From Falsiroseomonas oleicola (GTDB lineage: Bacteria > Pseudomonadota > Alphaproteobacteria > Acetobacterales > Acetobacteraceae), in the NCBI RefSeq assembly GCF_019029495.1, contig NZ_JAERQM010000003.1, forward strand, positions 543,579 to 607,578: a DNA stretch of 64,000 nt, given 5' to 3'. Below the pieces are notes generated by a model. It made no database searches and had not been told where the DNA came from. It saw only the letters and a program-made list of their open reading frames with translations. The position numbers and the translations under genes are program-made. This document shows, piece by piece, positions 34,543 to 43,398 of this stretch; the first letter of the stretch is position 1; every line of letters starts with the position of its first letter.

Positions 34543-35262
34543 CTACCTCGCCGGCGGCGCCAGGACTTTCTGCGGGAAGAGGCACTGCGCGACCGCCGGG
34601 CAGCGCCAGCATTCCGGGGCGCGCGCCTTGCAGATGTAGCGGCCGTGCAGGATCAGCCAGTGATGCGCATCCCGCAGCATGTCGGGCGGGCAGCGCTTCA
34701 TCAGCCCATCCTCCACCTGCCGCGGCGTTTTCCCCGGTGCCAGGCCGGTGCGGTTGCCGAGGCGGAAGATATGGGTGTCCACCGCCATCGTCTCCTGCCC
34801 GAAGGCGACGTTCAGCACCACATTGGCGGTCTTGCGGCCGACTCCGGGCAGGGCTTCCAGCGCCGCGCGGTCGTTCGGCACCTCCCCGCCATGGCGGTCC
34901 AGCAGAAGCTGCGACATCGCCACGACATTGCGGGCCTTGCCCTGCCACAGCCCGATCCGCCGGATATGCGGCGCCACCCCCTGCACCCCCAGCGCGACCA
35001 TGGCGGCGGGCGTGGCGGCGGCCTCGAACAGGGTGGCGGTGGCCTTGTTCACCGCGACATCGGTGGTCTGGGCGGACAGCGCCACCGCCACCAGCAGGGT
35101 AAAGGCATCGCGGAAATGCAGCTCGGTCTCCGGCGCCGGATTGGCGGCGGCCAGGGCGCGCAGGAAGGCTTCCGCCTGCGCGCGGTTCATCGGCCGGGCC
35201 TTGCGCGGGGCGCGCGGCTTGCGGGCGGGGGGGCGGGTGGCGGGTTCTGAATTTTCGGGCAT
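34543..35262 (-). CDS. nth: Endonuclease III
   Basis: This 239-residue base-excision repair enzyme removes oxidised pyrimidines and cleaves at AP sites. It has the helix-hairpin-helix LPGVGRKTANVVL with the catalytic lysine, the catalytic aspartate in VDTHIFRLGNR, and a C-terminal 4Fe-4S site with cysteine spacing C-x6-C-x2-C-x5-C (CKARAPECWRCPAVAQC). The first ~24 residues are a basic Pro/Arg/Lys extension. The gene is divergent from the DUF2244 gene across 35 bases. Confidence 0.95.
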   Translation of the reverse strand: MPENSEPATRPPARKPRAPRKARPMNRAQAEAFLRALAAANPAPETELHFRDAFTLLVAVALSAQTTDVAVNKATATLFEAAATPAAMVALGVQGVAPHIRRIGLWQGKARNVVAMSQLLLDRHGGEVPNDRAALEALPGVGRKTANVVLNVAFGQETMAVDTHIFRLGNRTGLAPGKTPRQVEDGLMKRCPPDMLRDAHHWLILHGRYICKARAPECWRCPAVAQCLFPQKVLAPPAR

Positions 35263-35275
35263 GGCGGAAGCGCAG

Positions 35276-35293
35276 CCCTACCCCATAGTAGGG
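35276..35293. promoter_or_regulatory. Short inverted repeat in the nth / DUF2244 divergent gap
   Basis: CCCTAC (35276-35281) and GTAGGG (35288-35293) flank CCCATA. The right arm overlaps the AGGGAGG ribosome site of the DUF2244 gene. It could be an operator or a chance repeat. Confidence 0.25.
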
Positions 35294-35297
35294 AGGC

Positions 35298-35801
35298 ATG
35301 TCAGCCACCGCCGAACCGATCCTGTTCGAAGCCGTCAGCACCCCGTCGCAGAGCCTGTCGGCGCGGGGCATGCGGCTGCTGTGCCTGTTCAGCGCCGCGG
35401 GTGCCGCGGTGCCCGGCGGGCTGTTCCTGGTGCTCGGCGCCTGGCCGGTGCTGGGCTTCCTGGGGGTTGAGGTGGCGCTGGTGCTGGGGCTGGTGGCGCT
35501 GCATCGCCGTTGGGCCGCGCGGTCCTGGGAGACGGTGCAACTCACCGGGCAGCATCTGCGCGTGGTCACGGCCAATGGCCGCGGCGGGATGCGGGAGGCG
35601 GTGCTTCAGCCCTACTGGACCCGGGTGATGCTGGAGGAGCAGCCGGGCGGCACGGCGCGGCTGGCCCTGGTGCAGCGCCACCGCCGGGTGGAGCTGGGCG
35701 GCTTCCTCTCAGACGCCGAGAAACGTGACCTGGGCGAGGCACTGGCAGCGGCGCTGCTGCGCTATCGCAGCCCTGACTTCGACAACCCTCAGTTGCACTG
35801 A
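35298..35801 (+). CDS. DUF2244 domain-containing membrane protein
   Basis: This 167-residue protein has two adjacent membrane helices (about residues 27-68) and a C-terminal cytoplasmic domain containing VQLTGQHLRVVTANGRG and the family-like SDAEKRDLGEALAAALLRYR. The family is widespread in alphaproteobacteria, often near respiratory or DNA-repair genes, and has no assigned function. The ATG at 35298 has GGAGG upstream. Confidence 0.88.
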   Translation: MSATAEPILFEAVSTPSQSLSARGMRLLCLFSAAGAAVPGGLFLVLGAWPVLGFLGVEVALVLGLVALHRRWAARSWETVQLTGQHLRVVTANGRGGMREAVLQPYWTRVMLEEQPGGTARLALVQRHRRVELGGFLSDAEKRDLGEALAAALLRYRSPDFDNPQLH

Positions 35802-35824
35802 CCCATCCTCGCTCCGAGGGGGCC

Positions 35825-36280
35825 TCACTCCGAGGGGGTCAGGCTCTTGATCAGGTCGAAGACGCGCTTGCGGACCGAGGCATCGGTGATCCGGTAATAG
35901 GCGCGGACCAGTTCCAGCGTCTCCCGCCGATGCAGCGTATCGTCCTCGAAGCCGTCGGGCTGTTCCTGGAACCCGCCGAAGCGGCGGTTGCCGTGGCTGC
36001 CGCCGACCTCGGGTGGCATGTCGTCGAAGAAGAAGCCGATCGGCACGTCGAGGACGCGGGAAATGTCGAAAAGGCGGCTGGCGCCAATGCGATTCACGCC
36101 CCGCTCGTATTTCTGCACCTGCTGGAAGGTGAGGCCCAGCGCCTCGCCAAGCTTTTCCTGGCTCATGCCAAGTAGCGTTCGGCGGAGGCGCACGCGGCTA
36201 CCGACATGCACATCAATCGGGCTGGGGCGGTGTTCACGCTCCGTGCGCTCGACGACGTCTTCGCTTGGGATGGCCAACAC
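35825..36280 (-). CDS. XRE/cro-type helix-turn-helix regulator
   Basis: The protein is about 151 residues with a classic alphaproteobacterial XRE domain: DVHVGSRVRLRRTLLGMSQE, then KLGEALGLTFQQVQKYERGV, then IGASRLFDISRVLDVPIGFFF. The C-terminal ~60 residues (ETLELVRAYYRI to DLIKSLTPSE) are also typical of this group, which is related to regulators of phage, stress or division functions. The GTG at 36280 is the best start, with TTGGAG upstream; the frame is open back to 36421 without similarity. Its 3' end overlaps a duplicated 11-bp sequence (CTCCGAGGGGG at 35812 and 35828). Confidence 0.87.
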   Translation of the reverse strand: MLAIPSEDVVERTEREHRPSPIDVHVGSRVRLRRTLLGMSQEKLGEALGLTFQQVQKYERGVNRIGASRLFDISRVLDVPIGFFFDDMPPEVGGSHGNRRFGGFQEQPDGFEDDTLHRRETLELVRAYYRITDASVRKRVFDLIKSLTPSE

Positions 36281-36392
36281 TCGCACTCCAATCCAGGGGC
36301 GTCCAGGTCCCACCCATTCAGGGGGCCATCCTGGCCAGGGCGGAGCCGACACACGTCCAGGTATCCCCACACGCGTGCAGCGGCGACGCCAA

Positions 36393-36440
36393 GGGGTATT
36401 CGTGCGGTCAGGATTTGTCAACTCTTTTGAGAAATCTCAA
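36393..36440 (-). promoter_or_regulatory. Possible promoter and operator for the XRE regulator
   Basis: Read on the minus strand, TTGACA (36416-36421) is 17 bases from TACCCC (36393-36398). A perfect palindrome, TTGAGA-AA-TCTCAA (plus-strand reading, 36427-36440), sits just upstream of the -35 box and seven bases past the lnt stop. It is AT-rich in an otherwise GC-rich region. Autoregulation by the XRE protein is a reasonable guess. The -10 match is poor and the leader would be about 110 bases long. Confidence 0.35.
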
Positions 36441-36446
36441 TAAAGC

Positions 36447-38084
36447 TCACGCGCCCCCGGTGGCGCCTGTTCCTGGAGACAGTCGGTCGCCGCGCGCGCC
36501 GCCTCGCGGAAACGAACCGATGGTCGCGGCGATGGATACAAAGGCGAGAAGAACGACGGGAATCCACAATCCCAGATGGGCGAAGGGCGTCGCCGCCGCC
36601 GCCTTGGGCAGGGGGGCCACCACAACCCCGGTTTCGGCCAGGCCCATCCGCGCCACGGTCCGGCCGCGCGCGTCGAAGACGGTGGAAATGCCGGTCTGCG
36701 CCGCCCGCACCAGCGGCAGTCCCTCCTCCACCGCGCGCAGCCGTGCGGCGGCCAGGTGCTGGTGCGGGCCGGCGGAGACGCCGAACCAGGCGTCGTTGGT
36801 GATGTTGAGCAGGAAGCCCGGGCGGTCGGCGGGCGTCACCCGGCCGGGGAAGATCACCTCGTAGCAGATCAGCCCGCCGAAGGCGGGAAGCCCGGGCAGA
36901 CGGATGTTGCGAAGGCCGGGGCCGGCCGAGAAATCCAGTGCCGAGACCACCAGCCGAATCGGCAGCAGCCCGCGCAGCGGCGTGTATTCGCCGAAGGGCA
37001 CCAGATGCGCCTTGTCATAGGCATCCAGCACCGTGCCCTGGGCGTCCAGCGCCACGAGGCTGTTCCAGACCCGGATGGCGCGGCCATCGGCGCCGAATTC
37101 GGCGCGCACGCTGCCGGCCAGCAGCAGCGCGCCGGGGGGCAGGGGTGCCGTCGCCATCTCCGCCGCGCGGGTGTCGCTGGCCAGCAGGAAGGGGCTGGCG
37201 GTTTCCGGCCAGACCACGACGATGCGGTTGTCCGGCGCTTCCTGGGCCGCGGTGCGGACGCCGCCGGCGGTCAGGTCGATATAGCGCTGGAAGATCGGCA
37301 GGCGGCTTTCCTCCCGCCACTTCGCCTCCTGCGCCACATTGCCCTGCACCAGCACCATGGTGACCGGCTCCGGCTCGGGCTCGATGGGCCAGAGGCGGAT
37401 CAGGCCGATGGCGGCGAAGCCGAGCAGCGCCAGGCCGCCGCCCAACCAGCCGCGCCGCCCGGCGAGCGGCGCCAGGGCCAGCAGGACGGTGGCCAGCGAC
37501 AGCCCATGCACCCCGATCCAGGCGGCGGCCTGGAGGGGAAAGCTGCCAAAGGCCCAGACGGTGCCGAGCAGGTTCCAGGGAAAACCGGTGAACAGCACGC
37601 CGCGCAGCAGCTCCGCCGCCAGCCAGGCGCCCGCGAAGGCCAGGCCCTGCGGCCAGCCCGGCCGCGCCAGCCGCGTCAGCAGCGCCGGCAGCAGGTTGAA
37701 GGCGGCCAGCGGCAAAGCGAGGCCCGGCACCGCGAGCGGCACCAGCCACCAGAAGCGCTCCACCTCCGTCAATATGGCATTGGTCAGCCAATGCAGCCCG
37801 GCGATGTGGAAGCCCCAGCCCCAGGCGAGACCGATCCAGGCGGCGCGGCGCGCGGTCGGCGCCTGGGTCACCATGATGAACAGGCCGGGCAGGGAGATCA
37901 GCAGCACCGGCAGCAGATGCACCGGCGGCAGGGCCAGGGCGGCGATGGCGCCGAGGCCGAAGGCGGTGGCCAGCGCCCGCCAGAAGCCGGGGCCTTCCAG
38001 CCGCCGGGTCAGCGCATGGCGCCAGCGGCTGGGGGTCAGAAGGCGACGGGCCAGCCCGCCACCGGAGGGGGGGCGGGCGGGCAC
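36447..38084 (-). CDS. lnt: Apolipoprotein N-acyltransferase
   Basis: This inner-membrane enzyme of about 545 residues adds the third acyl chain to lipoproteins. It has six or more N-terminal membrane helices followed by a nitrilase-like periplasmic domain. The catalytic triad is visible as Glu in WPETASP, Lys in AYDKAHLVPFGEY and Cys in GGLICYEVIFPG. A C-terminal membrane helix closes the protein. The start is uncertain: the GTG at 38084, 14 bases after the secB stop, is preferred over an ATG at 38162 that would overlap secB by 64 bases. It is downstream of secB on the same strand. Confidence 0.92.
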   Translation of the reverse strand: MPARPPSGGGLARRLLTPSRWRHALTRRLEGPGFWRALATAFGLGAIAALALPPVHLLPVLLISLPGLFIMVTQAPTARRAAWIGLAWGWGFHIAGLHWLTNAILTEVERFWWLVPLAVPGLALPLAAFNLLPALLTRLARPGWPQGLAFAGAWLAAELLRGVLFTGFPWNLLGTVWAFGSFPLQAAAWIGVHGLSLATVLLALAPLAGRRGWLGGGLALLGFAAIGLIRLWPIEPEPEPVTMVLVQGNVAQEAKWREESRLPIFQRYIDLTAGGVRTAAQEAPDNRIVVVWPETASPFLLASDTRAAEMATAPLPPGALLLAGSVRAEFGADGRAIRVWNSLVALDAQGTVLDAYDKAHLVPFGEYTPLRGLLPIRLVVSALDFSAGPGLRNIRLPGLPAFGGLICYEVIFPGRVTPADRPGFLLNITNDAWFGVSAGPHQHLAAARLRAVEEGLPLVRAAQTGISTVFDARGRTVARMGLAETGVVVAPLPKAAAATPFAHLGLWIPVVLLAFVSIAATIGSFPRGGARGDRLSPGTGATGGA

Positions 38085-38098
38085 GGTGCCGGCGGCCT

Positions 38099-38614
38099 TC
38101 AGGCCAGGCCGACCGGCTGCTGCTGCACCGCCTGGGCACCCGGCCCACGCCGGCTCTGCCACAGCGCCACGAAGTCGATCGGCGCCAGCATCACCGGCGG
38201 GAAGCCGCCGTCACGGGTGATGTCGGCCAGGATGTTGCGGGCGAAGGGGAACAGCAGGCGGGGGCATTCCACCAGCAGAACCGGCTCCAGGTGCTGCTGC
38301 TCCACATTGATGGTGAAGACGCCGCAATAGACCAGCTCGGCGATGAAGCAGGGGGTGTCGCCCACCTTGGCATCGGCGCGGATCTGCAGCGACACCTCGA
38401 AGACATTCTGGCCTTCCTGCACCGGGCGGGCCTGCACATCCAGCGCCAGGTCGACCCGCGGCTGCTCGCGCAGCGTCACGTAGATCTCCGGCGCGCCGGG
38501 AACCTCGAAGGACAGGTCCTTGGTGTACTGGATATTGAGCTGCAGCGGCGGCAGCGGCGCCTGGCCGGCATCGCCGTTCGGGATGGGGGAGGAAGGGGCG
38601 TTCAGGTCGGACAT
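38099..38614 (-). CDS. secB: Protein-export chaperone SecB
   Basis: This 171-residue tetrameric chaperone keeps preproteins unfolded and hands them to SecA. The conserved blocks IQYTKDLSFEVPGAP, FIAELVYCGVFTI and CPRLLFPFARNILADITRDGGFPP are all present. The ATG at 38614 gives the expected N-terminus MSDLNAPSSP, and the C-terminus is Gln/Gly-rich. It is divergent from trpS (167-base gap) and followed by lnt. Confidence 0.96.
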   Translation of the reverse strand: MSDLNAPSSPIPNGDAGQAPLPPLQLNIQYTKDLSFEVPGAPEIYVTLREQPRVDLALDVQARPVQEGQNVFEVSLQIRADAKVGDTPCFIAELVYCGVFTINVEQQHLEPVLLVECPRLLFPFARNILADITRDGGFPPVMLAPIDFVALWQSRRGPGAQAVQQQPVGLA

Positions 38615-38781
38615 TCGGGGGTTCCCGCTCAAGCGAAGATCGGCTGACGCCCGGCTACCACGACCCATCCCGGCGGGCCAGCCTCGGCCTGACCTGACAT
38701 GTCCCGGCTTGATGGCCCTGACTTGACGTGGGCCGCCCGGCCGGCACAACGGGGGCGCCCCTGTGCAGAGTGACCTGACCG

Positions 38782-39795
38782 ATGACCCGCGCCCAGCCCC
38801 GCGTCTTTTCCGGCATCCAGCCCTCCGGCGTGCCGACCCTCGGCAATTATCTCGGCGCCATCCGCAACTGGGTGCCGATGCAGGACACGCATGAGGCGAT
38901 CTTCTGCGTGGTCGACCTGCATGCCATCACGGTCTGGCAGGACCCGAAGGAGCTGGCGCGGCAGACCCGGGAAATGGCGGCGGCGCTGATCGCCTGCGGC
39001 CTGGACCCGAAGCGCTGCACCCTGTTCCTGCAATCCCATGTCCATGCCCATACCCGGCTGGCCTGGATCATGAACTGCGTGGCGCGGCTCGGCTGGCTGA
39101 ACCGGATGACCCAGTTCAAGGACAAGGCCGGCAAGGACAAGGAAGCGGCCTCGGCCGGCCTCTATGTCTATCCGAACCTGATGGCCGCCGACATCCTGAC
39201 CTACCACGCCACTTTGGTGCCGGTGGGCGACGACCAGCGCCAGCACCTGGAACTGGCCAATGACATCGCCCAGAAGTTCAACCACGACTATGGCGTGGAG
39301 TTCTTCCCCAGGATCGAGCCGCTGATCCAGGGCGTCGCCGCCCGGGTGATGTCGCTGCGGGATGGCACGAAGAAGATGAGCAAGTCGGATCCCTCCGACC
39401 AGTCGCGCATCAACCTGACCGACGACCACGACTCCATCGCCCAGAAGATCCGCAAGGCCCGCACCGATGCCGAGCCGTTGCCCGGTCATGCCTCCGGCCT
39501 GGAGAACCGGCCGGAAGCGCGCAACCTGGTCGGCATCCTGGCCGCGATCACGGGCACCCTGCCGGAGAACGTGCTGCGGGAGCATGAGGGCAAGGGATTC
39601 GGCGCGTTCAAGGAGGTGCTGGTCGCCGCCCTGGTGGCGCATCTGGACCCGATCCGGAAGGAAATGGCCCGTCTGCTGGACGACCCGGCGACGCTGGACG
39701 CCCAGTTGCGCCTTGGCGCCGACCGGGCGGAGGCGGTGGCGGCGCCGATCTGCGCCCGGGCGGAGGAGATCGTGGGCTTCCTGCCGCGCAGGTAG
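38782..39795 (+). CDS. trpS: Tryptophanyl-tRNA synthetase
   Basis: This 337-residue class I synthetase charges tRNA-Trp. The HIGH-equivalent motif lies in [17 protein letters not shown] (here GVPTLGNY), and the KMSKS loop is in [18 protein letters not shown]. Length and layout are normal. The ATG at 38782 fits the family start. Its stop lies at the edge of a G6/C6 inverted repeat shared with the convergent dehydratase gene. Confidence 0.97.
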   Translation: MTRAQPRVFSGIQPSGVPTLGNYLGAIRNWVPMQDTHEAIFCVVDLHAITVWQDPKELARQTREMAAALIACGLDPKRCTLFLQSHVHAHTRLAWIMNCVARLGWLNRMTQFKDKAGKDKEAASAGLYVYPNLMAADILTYHATLVPVGDDQRQHLELANDIAQKFNHDYGVEFFPRIEPLIQGVAARVMSLRDGTKKMSKSDPSDQSRINLTDDHDSIAQKIRKARTDAEPLPGHASGLENRPEARNLVGILAAITGTLPENVLREHEGKGFGAFKEVLVAALVAHLDPIRKEMARLLDDPATLDAQLRLGADRAEAVAAPICARAEEIVGFLPRR

Positions 39796-39801
39796 CGGGT
39801 G

Positions 39802-39820
39802 GGGGGGTTAACCGCCCCCC
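39802..39820. terminator. G6/C6 inverted repeat at convergent gene ends
   Basis: GGGGGG (39802-39807) and CCCCCC (39815-39820) flank TTAACCG. It lies seven bases past the trpS stop, and its right arm is inside the last codons of the convergent dehydratase gene. It is probably a shared, weak transcription end site. Confidence 0.45.
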
Positions 39821-41745
39821 GTCCCATCCTCATGCGCGAATTCCGGCACCAGCGCCCCCAGCCGTGCCAGCGCCGCCTTGCCATCCCCGGCGCCGGCCAG
39901 GGCGGCAATCTCGTCGATCGCCCGCCCCATCTCGGCCACATCGGTCGTCCGCGGCACCGCCACCAGCAGCCCGGCGAAATTCGTCGGCTGCGGCGGCTCC
40001 TGCCCGTGGAACAACTCCTCGAACAGTTTTTCGCCCGGGCGCAAACCCGTAAAACGGATTTCCACATCCTCCTCCGGCCGCAGCCCGGCCAGGCGGATCA
40101 TGCGCCGCGCCAGATCCACGATCTTCACGGGCTCGCCCATGTCGAGGACGAAAATCCCGCCCTCGCGCAGCTCCTTCGGCTGGTCGGCGCGGTCCGTCGC
40201 GCCCACCACGCTGGCCTGAAGCACCAGTCCCACCGCCTCCCGCACCGTCATGAAGTAGCGGCGCATGTCGGGGTGGGTCACGGTCAGCGGCCCGCCGCGC
40301 TCCAACTGCCGGCGGAACAGCGGCACGACGGAGCCGGTGGAGCCCAGCACATTGCCGAAGCGCACCGTCACCAGCCGCATGCCCGTGCCGCTGGCCCGCG
40401 CCGTGCGGTCCAGCGCCTGGCAGTACATTTCCGCGAGTCGCTTGGAGGCCCCCATGACGCTGGTGGGATTCACCGCCTTGTCGGTCGAGATGAACACCAT
40501 CAGCGAACAGCCGGAGGCGCGGGCCGCATCGGCCACCACGCGGGTGCCGGCGGCATTGGTCAGCAGGCCCTCCATCGGGTCGTTCTCGACCATCGGCACA
40601 TGCTTCAGCGCCGCCGCATGGAAGACCAGCTCCGGCCTGATCTCGGCAAACAGCCGCCCGATCCGCTCGGCATCGCGCACATCGGCCAGCACAGCGCGAC
40701 GCGGCACGGCCGGGTGCCGCTCCCGCAGCTCCAGGTCGATTTCGTAAAGCACGTATTCGCCGTGATCGAGCAGCGTCAGGCTGGCCGGACCCAGCGCCGC
40801 CACCTGCCGCGCCAGCTCGCCCCCGATGGTCCCGCCCGCGCCGGTCACCAGCACGCGGCGGCCCTGCACCAGCCGGGCCATGCCTTCGCGGTCCAGCGGC
40901 ACCTGCGGGCGGTCCAGCAGGTCCTCGATCTCCACCGGGCGCAGCCGCACGCGCTGTTCCGGCTCCGCCCGCTCGCCGGGGCGGCGGCTGGCGGGGCCGA
41001 GCGCCGTCACGCGCGGGGCGCGCTTCACCGGCACGCCATGGCGATCCGCCGCATCCAGCAGCCGTTGCAGCGCCCCGCCCTGCAGATCGGGCGTCGCCAG
41101 GATGATCTGGGCCGGCAGCCGCCCTTCCTCCCGCAGCCCGTCCAGAACCGTGGCCGCATCCTCCACCGTGCCGAGGATCGGCAGGCCGTGGATGCGCCGG
41201 CCGAGCTGCCTTGCCCGCTGCGACAGAATGCCCACCACCCGATAGGCCGGGCTGCGTTCCTGGGCGAGCGCGCGGATGAACAGATCCGCCCCATCCCCCG
41301 CGCCCACCAGCAGGGCCGGCTGCGCCGGTGTCTCGCTCAGCGGTCCGGCGCGCCCCGCATGCTGCAGCCGCGCGGCAATCCGCGGCGCGGCCAGCAGCGC
41401 CGCCAGCACCAGCGCATGGATCACCGGAAAGCCGATATTCTGAGGGTGCCAGGTATCGATGAGATAGACGCCCATCCAGAACAGCACCGCGCCTCCGGCC
41501 GCCGCGGCCGAACTCGCCAGCAATTCGGGCAGCGAGGCAAAGCGCCAGTACTGCTGTGGCAGCCGCAGCGGCAGCCCGGCCAGCAGCAGCGCCCCCACCG
41601 CCCCCGGCACCGCGCCCAGCCACCACAGCCCCGGCGGCCAGTTTCCCGGCACGGCGAGCCAGACCGCCGCCGGCAGGGCGAGCGCCGCCACCAGCGCGTC
41701 CAGCCCCAGATTGAGAAGAATGCGATCCCGCGCCGATGCCGCCAT
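39808..41745 (-). CDS. Membrane-bound nucleotide-sugar epimerase/dehydratase (CapD/FlaA1-like)
   Basis: This 645-residue protein has an N-terminal region with about four membrane helices, then a CoA-binding-like Rossmann segment (PALLVGAGDGADLFIRAL, about residues 145-165). The C-terminal SDR domain contains VLVTGAGGTIGGELARQ (~300), HAAALKHVPMVE, STDKAVNPTSVMGASKRLAE and the late motif FTGLRPGEKLFEELF. This is the WbpM/CapD/FlaA1 type, which makes 4-keto-6-deoxy sugars from UDP-GlcNAc for capsule, O-antigen or protein glycans. The MGASK motif holds the catalytic Lys (with Met in place of Tyr), normal for the large membrane-bound subgroup. It is a single gene, with related glycan genes at 43395 and 44185 on the other strand. 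Confidence 0.92.
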   Translation of the reverse strand: MAASARDRILLNLGLDALVAALALPAAVWLAVPGNWPPGLWWLGAVPGAVGALLLAGLPLRLPQQYWRFASLPELLASSAAAAGGAVLFWMGVYLIDTWHPQNIGFPVIHALVLAALLAAPRIAARLQHAGRAGPLSETPAQPALLVGAGDGADLFIRALAQERSPAYRVVGILSQRARQLGRRIHGLPILGTVEDAATVLDGLREEGRLPAQIILATPDLQGGALQRLLDAADRHGVPVKRAPRVTALGPASRRPGERAEPEQRVRLRPVEIEDLLDRPQVPLDREGMARLVQGRRVLVTGAGGTIGGELARQVAALGPASLTLLDHGEYVLYEIDLELRERHPAVPRRAVLADVRDAERIGRLFAEIRPELVFHAAALKHVPMVENDPMEGLLTNAAGTRVVADAARASGCSLMVFISTDKAVNPTSVMGASKRLAEMYCQALDRTARASGTGMRLVTVRFGNVLGSTGSVVPLFRRQLERGGPLTVTHPDMRRYFMTVREAVGLVLQASVVGATDRADQPKELREGGIFVLDMGEPVKIVDLARRMIRLAGLRPEEDVEIRFTGLRPGEKLFEELFHGQEPPQPTNFAGLLVAVPRTTDVAEMGRAIDEIAALAGAGDGKAALARLGALVPEFAHEDGTGGG

Positions 41746-41857
41746 TTTCCTCTATTAGCCCCGCCGGGGGCGCGCCGGAAGGCGATGCCATCCGGAGGTT
41801 CGACGGCGCCCTGTCTTCGTGCCAATTTCCCGCCACTGCAGAAGGGCGGGACAGAAG

Positions 41858-42517
41858 ATGGCCGAAGGCAGGCTGGTGATCGGCACGAAGCGCTACTCCT
41901 CCTGGAGCCTGCGCGGCTGGCTGATGGTGCATCTGGCGCAGCTCGAGGTGGAGGAGGTGATGATTCCCCTCGCCGGCGGTGGCGGCACCCAGGCGATCAA
42001 GGCGGTCTCCCCCAACGCCCTGGTGCCGTACCTCGAACATCGCGGCGCGCGGGTCTGGGAAAGCCTGGCGATCGCGGAATACTGCGCGGAGTTCAAGGCG
42101 AACCTCTGGCCGCGGGACCGCACGGCGCGCGCCCATGCCCGCTCCATCGCTGCCGAGATGCATGCCGGCTTCCGCGGGCTGCGCATGGCCATGCCGATGA
42201 ATCTCGGCCGGGAATTCCCGGGCCATGGCCGCAATCCCGACAGCCTGGCCGACATCGCCCGCATCGAGGCGATCTGGGCGGAGGCGCTGGGCCTCCATGG
42301 CGGCCCCTTCCTGATGGGGGGTGACTTCGGCCTGGCGGATGCCATGTACGCCCCCGTCGTCGCCCGCTTCCTCACCTGGAAGCCGGAGCTTTCCTCCACC
42401 AGCCACGCCTATGTGGCCGCTGTCCGCGCCCATTCTCTGGTCGATCGCTGGTACCGCGAGGCCGCTGCCGAGCCCGCGGAGTGGCTGCTGCCAAAGTACG
42501 AGAACCCTGCCCTATGA
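41858..42517 (+). CDS. Glutathione S-transferase family protein
   Basis: This 219-residue protein has an N-terminal thioredoxin-like domain with candidate catalytic serine in KRYSSWSLRGWLMVHL and the glutathione-binding ALVPYLEHRG and VWESLAIAEYC (cis-Pro and Glu-Ser pair). The C-terminal helical domain contains GGDFGLADAMYAPV. The physiological substrate is unknown. ATG at 41858 is preferred over 41819. Its stop overlaps the VOC gene start by four bases (ATGA). Confidence 0.92.
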   Translation: MAEGRLVIGTKRYSSWSLRGWLMVHLAQLEVEEVMIPLAGGGGTQAIKAVSPNALVPYLEHRGARVWESLAIAEYCAEFKANLWPRDRTARAHARSIAAEMHAGFRGLRMAMPMNLGREFPGHGRNPDSLADIARIEAIWAEALGLHGGPFLMGGDFGLADAMYAPVVARFLTWKPELSSTSHAYVAAVRAHSLVDRWYREAAAEPAEWLLPKYENPAL

Positions 42518-43398
42518 GCTTTGCCACCACCCTCGACCATGTCGGCCTCTGCACCGCCGACCTGCCGGCGCTGACCGGCGCCTGGGAACGTATGGGCTTC
42601 GCCCTTTCCCCTTTCGCCCGCCAATCCGGCAAGCGCACCCCCGAAAGCCCGGTGGAGGCCTTCGGCAGCGGCAATCGCTGCGCCTTCCTGGAACACGGCT
42701 ATATCGAGCTGCTCGGCCTGATTGACAAAAGCCTGTTCGCCAACGGGTTGGATGGATTCCTCGCGCGCTACACCGGCGCCCATATTATCGCCTTCGGCAT
42801 TCAGGATGCGGAGGGCAACCTCGAACGCCTGCGCCGTGGCGGCCTGCCCATCCCCGGCGTCTCCTGGCTGCAACGCCCGGTGGAGGAAGGCGGCCCCATC
42901 GCCCGCTTCGCCCGCCTGCCCTTCCCGGATGCGCCGGAAGGCCGGGTCCAGCTTGTGCAGCACCTGACCCCCGAACTGGTCTGGGACCGCCGCTGGATGG
43001 ACCATCGCAACGGCGCCGTGGCGCTGGAGACCACCATTCTGGCTGTTGCCGAGCCGGCCGACACCGCCGCGCGCCTGTCGCAGCTCACCGGCCAGCCGGC
43101 GCGGCCGGACCCGCTGGGTGGCTTCGTGCTGACCCTGCCGGGGGTGGAGGGCGGCGCAGGTCCCTTCTCGCCCGCTTTGCCGACCCATCTGCGCATCCTG
43201 CCGCCGGCGGTGCTGGACCAGGTCCTGCCCGGCGTCACCGCGCCCGCCCTGCCCTTCATCGCCGGCCTGGTGATCCGCACCGGCGATGGCGGCAAGGCGG
43301 CGCGCGAGGTGTTGGCCGGGCTGCCGGTGCGGGAGGCGCCGGACGGCATCATGGTGCCGCCCGAGGCGGCCGGCGGAGCGGCCGTGGTCTTCGCGTGA
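42514..43398 (+). CDS. VOC/glyoxalase-like domain protein
   Basis: This 294-residue protein starts LDHVGLCTADLPALTGAWERMGF, a vicinal-oxygen-chelate fold. It carries the extended Glyoxalase-like (DUF4185/Glyoxalase_3-like) arrangement, with LEHGYIELLGL, AHIIAFGIQDAEG and a second half of related topology. Metal ligands are plausible (His in LDHVG, Glu in YIELLG), but the reaction is unknown. It overlaps both neighbours by four bases (GST upstream, FkbM methyltransferase downstream). Confidence 0.85.
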   Translation: MSFATTLDHVGLCTADLPALTGAWERMGFALSPFARQSGKRTPESPVEAFGSGNRCAFLEHGYIELLGLIDKSLFANGLDGFLARYTGAHIIAFGIQDAEGNLERLRRGGLPIPGVSWLQRPVEEGGPIARFARLPFPDAPEGRVQLVQHLTPELVWDRRWMDHRNGAVALETTILAVAEPADTAARLSQLTGQPARPDPLGGFVLTLPGVEGGAGPFSPALPTHLRILPPAVLDQVLPGVTAPALPFIAGLVIRTGDGGKAAREVLAGLPVREAPDGIMVPPEAAGGAAVVFA